Shown piece by piece: positions 41,422 to 50,357 of a stretch of DNA of 64,000 bases (position 1 is its first letter; each line of letters starts with the position of its first letter). The position numbers and the translations under genes are program-made. The stretch lies in NCBI RefSeq assembly GCF_001866645.1, contig NZ_MLYP01000029.1:1-64000 (forward strand), written 5' to 3'. Source of the stretch: Streptomyces colonosanans. GTDB taxonomy: Bacteria; Actinomycetota; Actinomycetes; Streptomycetales; Streptomycetaceae. Below the pieces are notes generated by a model. It was not told the origin of the DNA. It made no database searches and worked only from the letters and a program-made list of their open reading frames with translations.

Positions 41422-42852
41422 TCAGGTCGTGCTGGGCCAGGGCGACGGGATGGTCGTCCCTCGGGGCCGGTATCGCGTGGTGACTACCGAGCCCGGGTTG
41501 AACAGGACGACGCTCCCGTCGTGCGGCCACCATCCGCCGTCGCAGTAGCGGCGACGGAGTTCCTTCCACCCGGTGCCGAGGTGCTTGCGTCGGAGCCATC
41601 CGAAGACCTGACGCCATACGATCATGCGCAGGTATTGGAAGGCCCGGGCGGACACCCCAGGGCGGAAGTAGGCGGTCCAGCCCCGCAGCGCCTGGTTGAG
41701 CTTGTGCAGCAGGACTGCCAGCGGCAGGCTGACGTTCATCCGGCAGAGCGCCTTCGTCTTGGCCTTGATGGACCGAAGTGCCTTCTTGGCCGGGTAGTTG
41801 TAGACGTACTGCCGGTCAGTTCCCCGCTTCTGATGGCGCTGGATGCGCCAGCCAAGGAAGTCGAGGCCCTCGTCGATGTGCGTGATCAGCGTCTTCTCCT
41901 CCGACAGCCGCAGGCCGACGGTGGAGAGGACCTCCGCCACTTCGGGAAGCAGTGCCTCCGTGTGAGCTCGGGTTCCCGAGACCAGAATGACGAAGTCGTC
42001 CGCATACCGGATCAACCGGTAGTTGGCCAACCCCTTCTGGCGCCGGGTGAACCGTCGCTTCGGGCTGGTCTGCGGCCCGCCCTCGATCTGGATGAAGTGC
42101 TCGTCCAGGACCGAGAGGGCCACATTGGCCAGCAGCGGCGAGAGAATCCCGCCCTGCGGGGTGCCAGTGACCGTCTCCTTGGAGGTGCCAACCTCGGTGA
42201 GGATGCCCGCCTTCAAGAACGCCTTCACCAGCGCGAGCACGCGCTTGTCCCCGATCCGAGCCCGCACCCGGTCCATCAGGGCCGAGTGCGAGATCTCGTC
42301 GAAGCACGCCGTGATGTCGCCCTCCAGCACCCATTCGTACGTCTTGGATGCCAGAAAACGCGTCTCGGCCATCGCGTCATGCGCCCGCCGGTTGGGGCGG
42401 AAGCCGTACGAGCACGGAGCAAAGTCCGCCTCGAAGATCGGCTCCAACACCAGCTTCAAGGCCGCCTGGACCACCCGGTCGGCCACAGTCGGAATCCCGA
42501 GGCGGCGCCGCTTGCGCGACCCCGGCTTGGGGATCATCCGTTCCCTGACCGGCACCGGACGGAAACTGCGGGACTTCAACTGCTCCCGCAACTCGGCAAG
42601 GAACCCCGCCGCGCCGAACCGTTCCCGGACGAAGGTGACGGTCATGCCGTCCACTCCGGCCGAGCGTGCGCCCTTGTTCCCCGCAACCCGCTCCCCGGCC
42701 ATGGCCAGGAACGCGGGATCACAGACGAGGTTGTACAGATCGTCGAACCGACGATGAGGATCGTCGTTCGCCCAACGGTGCAGCTTGGTCTGGATCTCCA
42801 GTACCCGCCGCTCAGCCCGGAACGAGCCGAGCAGCGGATCACTCGTATTCAC
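41422..42852 (-). CDS. ltrA: Group II intron reverse transcriptase/maturase
   Basis: Intron-encoded protein of 476 residues needed for splicing and retrohoming. Reverse-transcriptase blocks are in order: RIPKPG-like block (ERMIPKPGSRKRRRLGIPT), FAPCSYGFRPNRRAHDAM, VLEGDITACFDEISH, GTPQGGILSPLLANVALSVLDE, the active site RLIRYADDFVIL, LSEEKTLITHIDEGLDFLGW. The X/maturase domain follows (LNQALRGWTAYFRPG). No C-terminal HNH endonuclease is present, so it is an En-minus type that must use other primers for reverse transcription. The GTG start has AGGAGG six bases before it. The gene appears intact. Confidence 0.95.
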   Translation of the reverse strand: MNTSDPLLGSFRAERRVLEIQTKLHRWANDDPHRRFDDLYNLVCDPAFLAMAGERVAGNKGARSAGVDGMTVTFVRERFGAAGFLAELREQLKSRSFRPVPVRERMIPKPGSRKRRRLGIPTVADRVVQAALKLVLEPIFEADFAPCSYGFRPNRRAHDAMAETRFLASKTYEWVLEGDITACFDEISHSALMDRVRARIGDKRVLALVKAFLKAGILTEVGTSKETVTGTPQGGILSPLLANVALSVLDEHFIQIEGGPQTSPKRRFTRRQKGLANYRLIRYADDFVILVSGTRAHTEALLPEVAEVLSTVGLRLSEEKTLITHIDEGLDFLGWRIQRHQKRGTDRQYVYNYPAKKALRSIKAKTKALCRMNVSLPLAVLLHKLNQALRGWTAYFRPGVSARAFQYLRMIVWRQVFGWLRRKHLGTGWKELRRRYCDGGWWPHDGSVVLFNPGSVVTTRYRPRGTTIPSPWPSTT

Positions 42853-43514
42853 CAGCGGCCTCCTGGTCTTCCAGCACTTCCACTACTGACTTGCTGGCCC
42901 CCTTCGCCATGCGGCCGGCTTTCCCGACCTCGGACTACTACGGAGCCTCCGCCCCGCCCGGCGCCGCCAGCAGACGACGTGCCTGTCCTTCCGCCGCGCT
43001 GGCTGCGCGAGGCGAGGACGACACCGGACGGTTCCCACGTTCACTTGAAAGTCGATCGACGGGTGAGGCGTGCCCAGCTCTACCCCTGCGGCATCGCCAC
43101 GGCTACGCCGCAGACATTCACCGTGACCTCCTGGCCGTTGATCACATGGCGACCAGGAGTTACCCGCTCTCGCACAACAAGCAGGTACGCACCGCGACCA
43201 GCCCATATCCGCCAGATTTGAGCTGGTGGGCCGTTAAGGGGCGTCAGACACCGGTTCCTCTCGTACACCTTCCCGTCTCGCTGACCGGACCCGCACCATC
43301 TGGCAGTACTGGCACGTCCCGGCGTTGTCAGGGCTGCTCCCACCCTCCCCGGCGCCTCCCGGATCAGGCTGCCCTCAGCTTCACCCGACCGCTGCGACGG
43401 CCAGGAGTCGAAGGTCTCTCACCCCCGCTCGACTTCAAGCGCCTCGTGGCGCACATGGTCTTCAGCCCAGTCCACCCCGCAGAACACGGGCGTCGGTAAC
43501 GCGGTAATCTCCAT

Positions 43515-43976
43515 GCAGCCCTCCTCTGTCGTGACTCTTTGCCCAAGTCAGAGCCTGTGCAGGGCGCGCGTGCTCCCTAATGGAAGTGCTCAAGGCACGT
43601 CATCCCACCAGCCGTTCGCAACCCCAGCGAGTCGTGCGGCCCTCGGTCTGCTTCGGAGCTGAAGCTCAGGCAGTGGAGAGAGGTGGTCCGCACAACTGGC
43701 TCGCACTGCGAACAGCGAACCGCTTCAGGAACAGAGAGCGAGCGCGACGGCGCAAGGCGTCCTGACTTGCACCATCACGACCACTCTGGTGCTTTTGCAG
43801 GCAGGCCTGCGCTCGTCTCGTATGTCTCGATGTCCGCTGATGGGCGCGGAGTTGACCTCGTCTTGTCAACAGGACTCGATGGTCCGGGCATACTCAAAGG
43901 CTCGCTCCGCGCCCTGAAGGACGGCGCAGCCCCAACCATGATCAGGGCTCGCCTGCCGACCTTCGGGTCCCATTAG
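43515..43976 (-). other. IS110 5' non-coding region
   Basis: About 460 bases upstream of the transposase with no convincing gene on either strand. It ends where an IS5 transposase fragment begins (43,977). Visible structure: hairpin GCACCA...TGGTGC at about 43770-43793, and inverted copies of CTAATGG near 43,577 and at the outer edge 43970-43976. In IS110 elements this flank is where the bridge RNA is encoded, so it is a candidate for one; this is inference. Confidence 0.5.
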
Positions 43977-44190
43977 GCCTACTCGTCTCGCGGAAACCGC
44001 GCTCACCTGCGCAGACGCGGCATCAAGGCTGTCATCCCGGAGAAGCGGGACCAGGCCGCGAACCGGAAGAAGAAGGGCTCTGGCGGCGGTCGGCCCGTCA
44101 GCCACGACGCGGACCTGTACAAGGAGCGCAACACCGTCGAGCGGCTGATCAACAAGTTGAAGGCCTGGCGGGGCATCGCCAGCCGGGACG
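43977..44190 (+). pseudogene. IS5-family transposase C-terminal fragment
   Basis: The + strand reads AYSSRGNRAHLRRRGIKAVI, PEKRDQAANRKKKGSGGGRP, DADLYKERNTVERLINKLK, AWRGIA, the C-terminal DDE part of an IS5 transposase, with the catalytic Glu in KERNTVER. It starts abruptly after a TAG at 43974-43976, where IS110 DNA begins, and loses its natural tail after AWRGIA. Confidence 0.85.
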
Positions 44191-44285
44191 CAGCGCTGGG
44201 CGTGTCGTCCGAGACCGATGGTTACCGTTGGGGCCGGCGCTGATGATCCGTTGCCGCCGCTGCGCACAAGGAAGGGAACATTTCA

Positions 44286-45140
44286 ATGGTCCATGAGCCG
44301 ATCTTGGTACTTGCGGCAACCGGGGGACAGGGCAGGGCTGTGACCGACGCACTGCTGGGTCGCCGGGCCCGGGTCCGCGCGCTGGTGCGCGACCCCCAGC
44401 GGAAAGCGGCGCGGGAACTGGCCGACCAGGGTGTCGAAGTGGTGGCGGGATCCTTGAGCGATCGCAGGTCGCTCATCACCGCGATGCGCGGGGCGGCCGG
44501 GGTCTTCGCGTTCACCACTCCGTTCGAGGCCGGCGTGGAAGCGGAGGTGGTCCAGGGACAGACAATCCTGGCTGCCGCCAGGGAGGCGGGGGTGCCGCAT
44601 CTCGTGTTCAGCTCGGTCGCCGGAGCCGACCAGCGGAGCGGCGTACCGCATTTCGACAGCAAGGCACGCATCGAGGCCGAGCTGACCGCCGGCGAGGTGC
44701 CCCATACGATTCTGGGGCCGACGTATTTCTTCGACAACGCTCTCGGCGGAGCAGAGCGCGTTGTCGATGGCACTCTCGATCTGCCGCTCCCGCCCGATCG
44801 GCCGTTGCAGCAGCTTGCCCGCACCGACCTTGGTGCGTTCGCGGCGGAAGTGCTGCTCAACCCCGCACCTTACGTCGGGCAGCGTATTGAGCTGGCCGGC
44901 GATGCACCCACTCCCACGCAGATGGCGGCTGCGCTCGGCGCGGCGCTGGGACGGGAAGTCCGCCATAGGCAAGTACCTCTGACGGCAGTCGTCAATCCGG
45001 ACATGCATGCGATGTGGACGTTTCTGAACGGACCCGGCTACCGCGTCGACATCCCCGCACTGCACGCTGCTCATCCGGAGGTCCCTTGGAGCAGCTTCGC
45101 CGATTGGGCGCACCGCACGTTCGCAACCGCGGCCCGCTGA
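44286..45140 (+). CDS. NmrA-type NAD(P)-binding protein
   Basis: Atypical SDR of 284 residues, a sensor or reductase of the NmrA/HSCARG or quinone-oxidoreductase-2 type. Features: ILVLAATGGQGRAVTDALL (Rossmann loop), RALVRDPQRKAARELADQGV, FTTPFEAGVEAEVVQGQ, HLVFSSVAGADQ, and a C-terminal domain ending HPEVPWSSFADWAHR. AAGGAAGGG lies upstream of the ATG. It stands alone; substrate unknown. Confidence 0.85.
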   Translation: MVHEPILVLAATGGQGRAVTDALLGRRARVRALVRDPQRKAARELADQGVEVVAGSLSDRRSLITAMRGAAGVFAFTTPFEAGVEAEVVQGQTILAAAREAGVPHLVFSSVAGADQRSGVPHFDSKARIEAELTAGEVPHTILGPTYFFDNALGGAERVVDGTLDLPLPPDRPLQQLARTDLGAFAAEVLLNPAPYVGQRIELAGDAPTPTQMAAALGAALGREVRHRQVPLTAVVNPDMHAMWTFLNGPGYRVDIPALHAAHPEVPWSSFADWAHRTFATAAR

Positions 45141-45286
45141 AGCAGCCACGCCAATACGGTCACGGTATTTGAGTTGATTCGCGGACACTTCCTGGTGCTA
45201 CATCCACCTCATGGGCACCATCCTGCGGCCGCGGCCGACATCCTCGGCCGCTCCACAGCCTCGCTGCCGCCGCTGCGCGACGGGAT

Positions 45287-46012
45287 CGCCACGACTCCCC
45301 TTACGGGCCGGCAGGCGGCGTGTGGACTGCCGACCCGGAGCACGGTCCAGAGGTGGCGCGCCGCATCCGCACCGGCACGTTCACCGTCAACGGCGCATCC
45401 CGCGACATGCGTGCCCGCAACCTCGCTCCGCTGCCGGCCGACATCGACCACGCCGTGGCCGCCGCGGTGCCGATCTCCGGGCTGACCGCATGGCAGGGCC
45501 TGTTCGACCATGGCCGCCTCACCACAGGACAGACCGTCCTGGTCCACGGTGCCGCGGGCGGCGTCGGCTCAATCGCGGTGCAGCTCGCCCAAGAGGTCGG
45601 TGCCCGAGTCATCGGCACCGGCCGGGCCTCCGCCCGGGACAGGGCGCTCGCGCTCGGCGTGGACACCTTCCTCGACCTGGAGACCGAGAAGCTCGAGCAC
45701 GCCGGCGACGTCGACGTCGTGTTCGACGTGATCGGCGGGGACATCCTCGACCGCTCGGCCACCCTGGTACGAGCCGGCGGCACCCTTGTCACCATCGCCA
45801 TGCCGCCCAAGGTCCAACCCCGGTACGGGCGGGCCGTCTTCTTCGTCGTCGAACCCGACCGCACCCAGCTCACCGACCTCGCCGCGCGGCTGAGAGACGG
45901 ACGGCTCAAGCCGATCATCGGCGCCGTACGGCCGCTCGCCGAAGCACCCGCCGCGTTCATCCCCGACAAGCGCACCCCCGGCAAGACGATCATCCGAGTC
46001 ACCGAGGACTGA
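45287..46012 (+). pseudogene. In-frame chimera: aldehyde dehydrogenase scrap plus quinone oxidoreductase
   Basis: The frame opens with an aldehyde dehydrogenase piece (DSPYGPAGGVWTADPEHG, RRIRTGTFTVNGASRD) and at about 45,412 changes, in frame, to the C-terminal Rossmann part of a zinc-type/quinone oxidoreductase: LAPLPADIDHAVAAAVPISG, VLVHGAAGGVGSIAVQLAQE, IDVVFDVIGG-like VDVVFDVIGGDIL, and a normal C terminus. The N-terminal catalytic domain of the oxidoreductase is missing. GTG 45320 is available as a start, so a 230-residue NADPH-binding protein could be made, but enzyme activity is unlikely. Confidence 0.75.
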
Positions 46013-46163
46013 ACACGAGACCCATCGTGATCGGAATGCGGATCGCCAGTGGCCTCCTGACGGTCGCTGCGCTAGTGCCGCATCAGGCAACGTTCGCCCT
46101 GGGTGGTCTGCGACGATGGCTCCATTCCGCATTCGTGATGTCGAGGCCATCGCCTCTGTGTCC

Positions 46164-46937
46164 TCAGTCGCCGGTCCGATCCTGGTCGTGCGCGTAGGCG
46201 TCAGCAGCGGCCTCCTCACCGGGGCTGTGCGGCAGCGAGGCCGACGGCGAATCTCCGGCCGAGGAGAGCAGGCCGGAAAAGTAGCGCTCCAAGCGGGTGG
46301 CGAACCTCGATCCCGGCGCCGTGGCTGCCACCTCGGCCGCGTCGGGTGCTGTGTCCACGTCGCGCAGGAGCGGCAGGTCGCGCACCCGAAGGCCCGCCCC
46401 GGTGAGGCGGTCGCGCTGGGCGGCGCCGGTGTACGCGGTGGACATCGGGATGCCTCGCAGCAGCGCCGGGTCGGGCACAGCCAGGCCGAGCGCCCAGAAC
46501 CCGCCGTCCTTCGCCGGGCCGAACCACGCGTCGCACTCCCGCCATGCGCCGGGATCCATCACGGGGGCGAGGAGCTTCGGCGTGAGCTGTGGGGTATCCA
46601 TGCCGACCAGTAGCGCGGGGCCGTCCGTCACGGCGGCGAAGGCCGCGGCCAGCCGCTCGTCCAGGCCGCCGGACGCCTGCGGGATCACCTCGATGCCAGG
46701 CGGCAGCCAGCGTCCAGGCGCGCCGTCCAGAAAGAGCACTCGGCGGCGGGCCGGGCAGCGCAGTACGGTCTCGAGGGTGTCGGCGAGCGCCGCCTCCGCC
46801 AGCGCGGCCGCCTGGGCGGGGGTGAACGGCGGGGTGAGCCGGGTCTTGACGTGCCCAGGCCGTGGCTCCTTGGCGATCACCAACAGCGCGGTCGGGCTGA
46901 CCGCGCTCTCAGCCGTCGACCCGACCGGGCCGCTCAC
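46164..46937 (-). CDS. DUF2064/TIGR04282-type nucleotidyl or glycosyl transferase
   Basis: Soluble GT-A-like transferase of 257 residues: ALLVIAKEPRPGHVKTRLTP at the start (nucleotide-binding), GGLDERLAAAFAAV, ALLVGMDTPQL, and FGPAKDGGFWALGL. Family members are found with GT2 glycosyltransferases and work on sugar-nucleotides or sugar transfer; the exact reaction is not settled. GTG 46937 overlaps the upstream GT2 stop by four bases and begins at the natural N terminus; the longer open frame is antisense noise. Operon with GT2. Confidence 0.83.
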   Translation of the reverse strand: MSGPVGSTAESAVSPTALLVIAKEPRPGHVKTRLTPPFTPAQAAALAEAALADTLETVLRCPARRRVLFLDGAPGRWLPPGIEVIPQASGGLDERLAAAFAAVTDGPALLVGMDTPQLTPKLLAPVMDPGAWRECDAWFGPAKDGGFWALGLAVPDPALLRGIPMSTAYTGAAQRDRLTGAGLRVRDLPLLRDVDTAPDAAEVAATAPGSRFATRLERYFSGLLSSAGDSPSASLPHSPGEEAAADAYAHDQDRTGD

Positions 46938-47632
46938 CGGAGTACTCTCGCCGGACGCCGCGGCGGCTCGCTGAGCACCGCGCGCATGTCGCGCACCGCG
47001 TGCCAGGTGCCACGCCAGGTTCCCGTGATCTTGGAAGGTCCGGTGCGCGGGTAGTACGGCACGTCGACCTCGCGCACCCGCCATCCGGCGCCGGCGGCGC
47101 GCACGACCATCTGCAACGGGTAGCCGGACCTGCGGTCGGTCAGGTCCAGGTCGAGCAGGGCCTCCCGGCGGGCCACTCGCATCGGACCGAGGTCGTGCAG
47201 GCGCAGGCCGGTGCGGCGGCGGATCAGCCGGGCCAGTTGGCGATTGGCGAGCCGGGCGTGCATCGGCCAGGCCCCGCGCGTCGTCGGCCTGCGCCGCCCG
47301 AGCACCAGGTCCGCCTCACCGTCCAGGACAGGCTGGGCGAGGGACGGCAGCAGCCCCGGGTCGAGGGAGGCGTCGCAGTCGCAGAAACAGACCACGGGCG
47401 CGGTGGCGGCGCGCAGCCCGGCCGCACAGGCGGCGCCGAAGCCGCGCACCGGTTCGCCCACGACATACGCGCCCAGCGAAGCGGCGAGTTCGGCGGATCC
47501 GTCGGTCGAGCCGTTGTCGACGACCACGGCTCGCCAGCCGGGCGGGATCCGCTTCAACACCCAAGGAAGGGCGGCCGCTTCGTCGAGGCACGGGAGTACG
47601 ACGTCCGCAAGGGGTCGATGCCTCTCGGTCAC
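46934..47632 (-). CDS. GT2-family glycosyltransferase
   Basis: Inverting glycosyltransferase of 232 residues, DPM1/polyprenyl-phosphate type. Motifs: VVLPCLDEAAALPWVL, AVVVDNGSTDGSAELAA, the acidic CFCDCDASLDP in the DxD position, HDLGPMRVARREAL, and YPLQMVVRAAGAGWRVREVD. It has no membrane helices. First gene of a two-gene operon with the DUF2064 transferase, and downstream of a sugar epimerase on the same strand. It probably transfers a sugar to a lipid carrier used by the GT87 enzyme nearby. Confidence 0.88.
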   Translation of the reverse strand: MTERHRPLADVVLPCLDEAAALPWVLKRIPPGWRAVVVDNGSTDGSAELAASLGAYVVGEPVRGFGAACAAGLRAATAPVVCFCDCDASLDPGLLPSLAQPVLDGEADLVLGRRRPTTRGAWPMHARLANRQLARLIRRRTGLRLHDLGPMRVARREALLDLDLTDRRSGYPLQMVVRAAGAGWRVREVDVPYYPRTGPSKITGTWRGTWHAVRDMRAVLSEPPRRPARVLR

Positions 47633-47806
47633 GTTTTTCAGCGTACGGTGAGAAATGGGGGTTGGCGCGCCCGGATCGCACCGGACGCAGGCCGACGCAC
47701 CGTCTCCGATGTCGGTCGGCGCGGTTCGGACGCCGGGCGCTTCCGTCGTGTGAGGGCCGCAACGTATCCGACGGCTGCCGGTTCAAGGCCCACTCCCACG
47801 CGCGCG

Positions 47807-48865
47807 TTACCGAGGTGCCGTTGCCGTGCCACGCAGGGAGGCCTTCGCGAACTCCTGCATGCCGTCGGCGAACGGTACCTGGGGCAGCCAGCCGAGTTCC
47901 TTGCGCAGCCGTGACGAGGAGGCGGTGATGTGGCGGACGTCGCCGAGTCGGTACTCGCCGGTCACCACCGGCTCGGGCCCGCCGCAGGCAGCGGAGAGCG
48001 CGGTGGCCATCTCCCCCACGGTGTGCGGGCTCCCGCTGCCGACGTTGTAGGCGCGCAGTGTGCCCTCCGGGATCGCCGCACCGACCGCGCCGAGCGCCGC
48101 CAGGTTGGCGGCGGCCACGTCCCCGACGTGGATGAAGTCCCGGCGCTGACGGCCGTCCTCGAAGACTCGGGGCGGCTCGCCGCGGGCGAGCGCGGAGCGG
48201 AAGAGCGAGGCCACCCCGGCGTACGGGGTGTCGCGCGGCATGCCCGGCCCATAGACGTTGTGGTAGCGCAGGGCGACCGCCCGGCCGCCGGTGGCCCGGG
48301 CCCAGGCGGCGGCCAGGTGCTCCTGGGCGACTTTCGTCGCCGCGTAGACGTTGCGCGGGTCGGGCGGCGCTTCCTCCGGCACCAGGCCGGGGGTCAGCGG
48401 TTCGCCGCAGCGAGGGCAGAGGGGCTCGAACCGCCCGGCGTCCAGGTCGGCGACCCGGCGCGGGCCGGGCCGGACGGTCCCGTGGTGGGCGCAGTCGTAG
48501 CGGCCCTCGCCGTAGTAGACCATCGATCCGGCCAGGACGAGTTCGCTCACCCGCAGCCGGGCCATGGCAGCGAGCAGGACGGCGGTGCCCAGGTCGTTGC
48601 ACCCCACGTAGGCGGGCGCGTCGTCGAAGTCCCGGCCCAGGCCGACCATTGCCGCCTGGTGGCAGACGGCGTCCACCGTGTGCAGCGCCTCCTCGACCGC
48701 CGTTCGGTCCCGCACGTCGCCGCGCACGAACGCGACACCGGGCGGGAACTGCGGGGGCTCGGGGGACCGCACGTCCAGCACGCGCACCTCATGTCCGGCC
48801 TCGACCAACGCACCGACGACATGGGAGCCGATGAACCCTGCCCCACCCGTGACGAGAATCAGCAC
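47807..48865 (-). CDS. NAD-dependent sugar epimerase/dehydratase with zinc-knuckle-like insert
   Basis: Extended SDR of 352 residues acting on nucleotide sugars. Rossmann motif MLILVTGGAGFIGSHVVGAL, catalytic LAGSMVYYGEG and YAATK near residue 175. Between the catalytic strand and YAATK lies an insert, CAHHG (about 124) and CPRC (about 149), which could bind zinc. Downstream SDR features are normal (RDFIHVGDVAAANL, GELGW-like LRKELGWLP). It diverges from the GT87 gene 71 bases away. It probably makes a sugar donor for the adjacent transferases. Confidence 0.87.
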   Translation of the reverse strand: MLILVTGGAGFIGSHVVGALVEAGHEVRVLDVRSPEPPQFPPGVAFVRGDVRDRTAVEEALHTVDAVCHQAAMVGLGRDFDDAPAYVGCNDLGTAVLLAAMARLRVSELVLAGSMVYYGEGRYDCAHHGTVRPGPRRVADLDAGRFEPLCPRCGEPLTPGLVPEEAPPDPRNVYAATKVAQEHLAAAWARATGGRAVALRYHNVYGPGMPRDTPYAGVASLFRSALARGEPPRVFEDGRQRRDFIHVGDVAAANLAALGAVGAAIPEGTLRAYNVGSGSPHTVGEMATALSAACGGPEPVVTGEYRLGDVRHITASSSRLRKELGWLPQVPFADGMQEFAKASLRGTATAPR

Positions 48866-48936
48866 GCCTTCGAGGCTACGGCTGGATCCGCATACGCGGC
48901 GCGGCGAGTCCGTCCGGCGCGTTCGCGACTGCCACT

Positions 48937-50352
48937 GTGGCGGGTGTGGGAGTACGTACGCTCTGCGCCATCACGCTCCTCGCCGCCCTCACGGCCGTCG
49001 TCGCCGCAACCCTCCGCACAGGCGGTGATCTCGGCCGTCCGGCTGCGCTGTTGTACTGGTACGCCGCCGCGTGGGTGCTGTTCGCCGGCGCGGTGTGGGT
49101 GGTACGGCGCGTGCCGTTGCGCACCGCCGTGGCGCTGATCCTGGCCGGCGGGATCGCCCTGTGCGTGGCGGCACTCTCGGCTCCGCCACGCACCAGCGAC
49201 GACATGTACCGCTACGCGTGGGACGGCAAAGTGCAGGCCGTGGGAGTCTCCCCGTACGCCTACCCGCCTGACGCGCCGCAGCTTGCCCGGTTGCGTGATC
49301 CATGGCTCTTCCCTGCCGGGACCGCGTGCCGTGGGTGGGACCTCCGCTCAGGGAGGGGTGTGTGCACGCACATCAACAGGCCGTCCGAACGCACGATCTA
49401 CCCGCCCGTGGCCCAGGGGTGGTTCCTGCTGGTACATGCCGTCTCCCCGGCGGGCGGGCGGCACAAGCCGCTGCAACTCGCCGGCGCCGTGCTCGCCGTC
49501 GCCACGACGGTGGCGCTGCTGCTGGTGCAGCGGCGTAGGTGTGGTGACACGTGGTGGGTGGCGCTGTGGGCATGGTGTCCGGCCGTGCCGTTCGCCGCGG
49601 TCAACGACGCCCATGTGGACACTCTCGGAGTACTGCTCACGGTGGCCGCGCTCGTGACGGCCGCGGGAGCACGCCGTGGAGCGCTGCTCGGGGCGGCGAT
49701 CGTCGTCAAGCTGCTGCCCGCACTCACCCTTCCCGGCGCGCTGTCGGGGGTGCTGGCCCCCGGACGCAGCCCGCGTACCCGGCTCCGGGAGACGGCGAGC
49801 GTGCTGCTCGCCGCCGTTGGTGTCGTGGCGCTCGCCTATCTCCCGTACCTGCTGACGCCCGGTTCCTCGGTACTGGGTTATCTGCCCGGCTATCTGCGGG
49901 AGGAGGGGTACGAGTCGGGTGACGTCGGCCGGTTCGCGCTGCTGCGGCTGGTGCTCCCGGACACGTGGGCCGGTCCGGCCGCTGTCACACTGGTCGCGCT
50001 CAGCGCCTGGCATGTCCTGCGGCGCGGCGATCCAGAGCGACCGTGGCACGGTTCGCTGCTGGTCACAGGCACTGCGCTGCTGCTCACCTCGCCCGCGTAC
50101 TACTGGTACGCGCTGCTCGTCGTGGCCCTCGTGGCAATGGGTGGCCAATGGGAATGGCTCGCCGTCGCTGCTGCGGGCACCGTGCTGTATGTCGCCGGCG
50201 CACTGCAGTGGCATGGCGTCCAGGCTTCTGCGTACGGGCTGGCCGCTGTGACGGTGCTTGCCGGTGCACTCGTCCGGAGGCGGGCACATGGCGGCAAAGA
50301 CGGGCGGCGGGACAGTGCGGGAGGACAGGCGTGTCAGCCACACCAGCAGTAA
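48937..50352 (+). CDS. GT87-like polyprenyl-phosphate-sugar-dependent transferase
   Basis: Integral membrane glycosyltransferase of 471 residues with about 10-11 helices, resembling the GT87/DUF2029 mannosyltransferases of actinobacteria. An early extracytoplasmic loop has the acidic motif (PPRTSDDMYRYAWDGKVQ) and SPYAYPPDAPQL; a later loop has RTIYPPVAQGWF. The GTG at 48937 is the outermost plausible start; others follow within 15 bases. It ends five bases before the convergent GtrA gene. Likely builds a cell-envelope glycan using lipid-linked sugar. Confidence 0.83.
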   Translation: MAGVGVRTLCAITLLAALTAVVAATLRTGGDLGRPAALLYWYAAAWVLFAGAVWVVRRVPLRTAVALILAGGIALCVAALSAPPRTSDDMYRYAWDGKVQAVGVSPYAYPPDAPQLARLRDPWLFPAGTACRGWDLRSGRGVCTHINRPSERTIYPPVAQGWFLLVHAVSPAGGRHKPLQLAGAVLAVATTVALLLVQRRRCGDTWWVALWAWCPAVPFAAVNDAHVDTLGVLLTVAALVTAAGARRGALLGAAIVVKLLPALTLPGALSGVLAPGRSPRTRLRETASVLLAAVGVVALAYLPYLLTPGSSVLGYLPGYLREEGYESGDVGRFALLRLVLPDTWAGPAAVTLVALSAWHVLRRGDPERPWHGSLLVTGTALLLTSPAYYWYALLVVALVAMGGQWEWLAVAAAGTVLYVAGALQWHGVQASAYGLAAVTVLAGALVRRRAHGGKDGRRDSAGGQACQPHQQ

Positions 50353-50357
50353 GGGGG

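Larger units (their letters stand above)
41293..43454 (-). mobile_element. Group II intron inserted in IS110
   Basis: A 2162-base retroelement, ribozyme plus reverse transcriptase. The 5' end on the minus strand is GTGCG(CC), the group II consensus, directly after codon CAT of exon 1; the 3' end is CCCAC, directly before CAC of exon 2 and fitting the AY rule. Removing exactly this interval restores the IS110 frame and motif. It contains the RT gene (domain IV) and a clear domain V at 41357-41391 just after it. The 600 bases between the 5' end and the RT start hold domains I-III. Confidence 0.92.
40214..43514 (-). mobile_element. IS110-family element, transposase split by a group II intron
   Basis: Transposase gene read from ATG 43514 (AGGAGGG five bases upstream). 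Exon 1 (43455-43514) gives MEITALPTPVFCGVDWAEDH; exon 2 resumes at 41292 with HDIALVDAGGKQLAKQRISD and continues in the same frame: VAIETSRGLLVSCLRATGRP, RKKSDAVDAAALANILRTD, then the C-terminal transposase_20 part SFPELGSLTGARVLAEIGDD, YAGSAPVTRASGKS. Joining gives VDWAEDH-HDIALVD, the conserved N-terminal RuvC-like (DEDD) motif with its first aspartate. The natural 3' end is replaced by an ISL3 fragment after HYDHRRKAGDRHVAS. Without intron splicing no functional protein can form. Confidence 0.9.

Noticed and set aside
40516..43221. A 901-residue open frame on the + strand
   Set aside because: It is antisense to the group II intron RT and the IS110 transposase; the composition is a typical high-GC shadow and no domain is recognisable.
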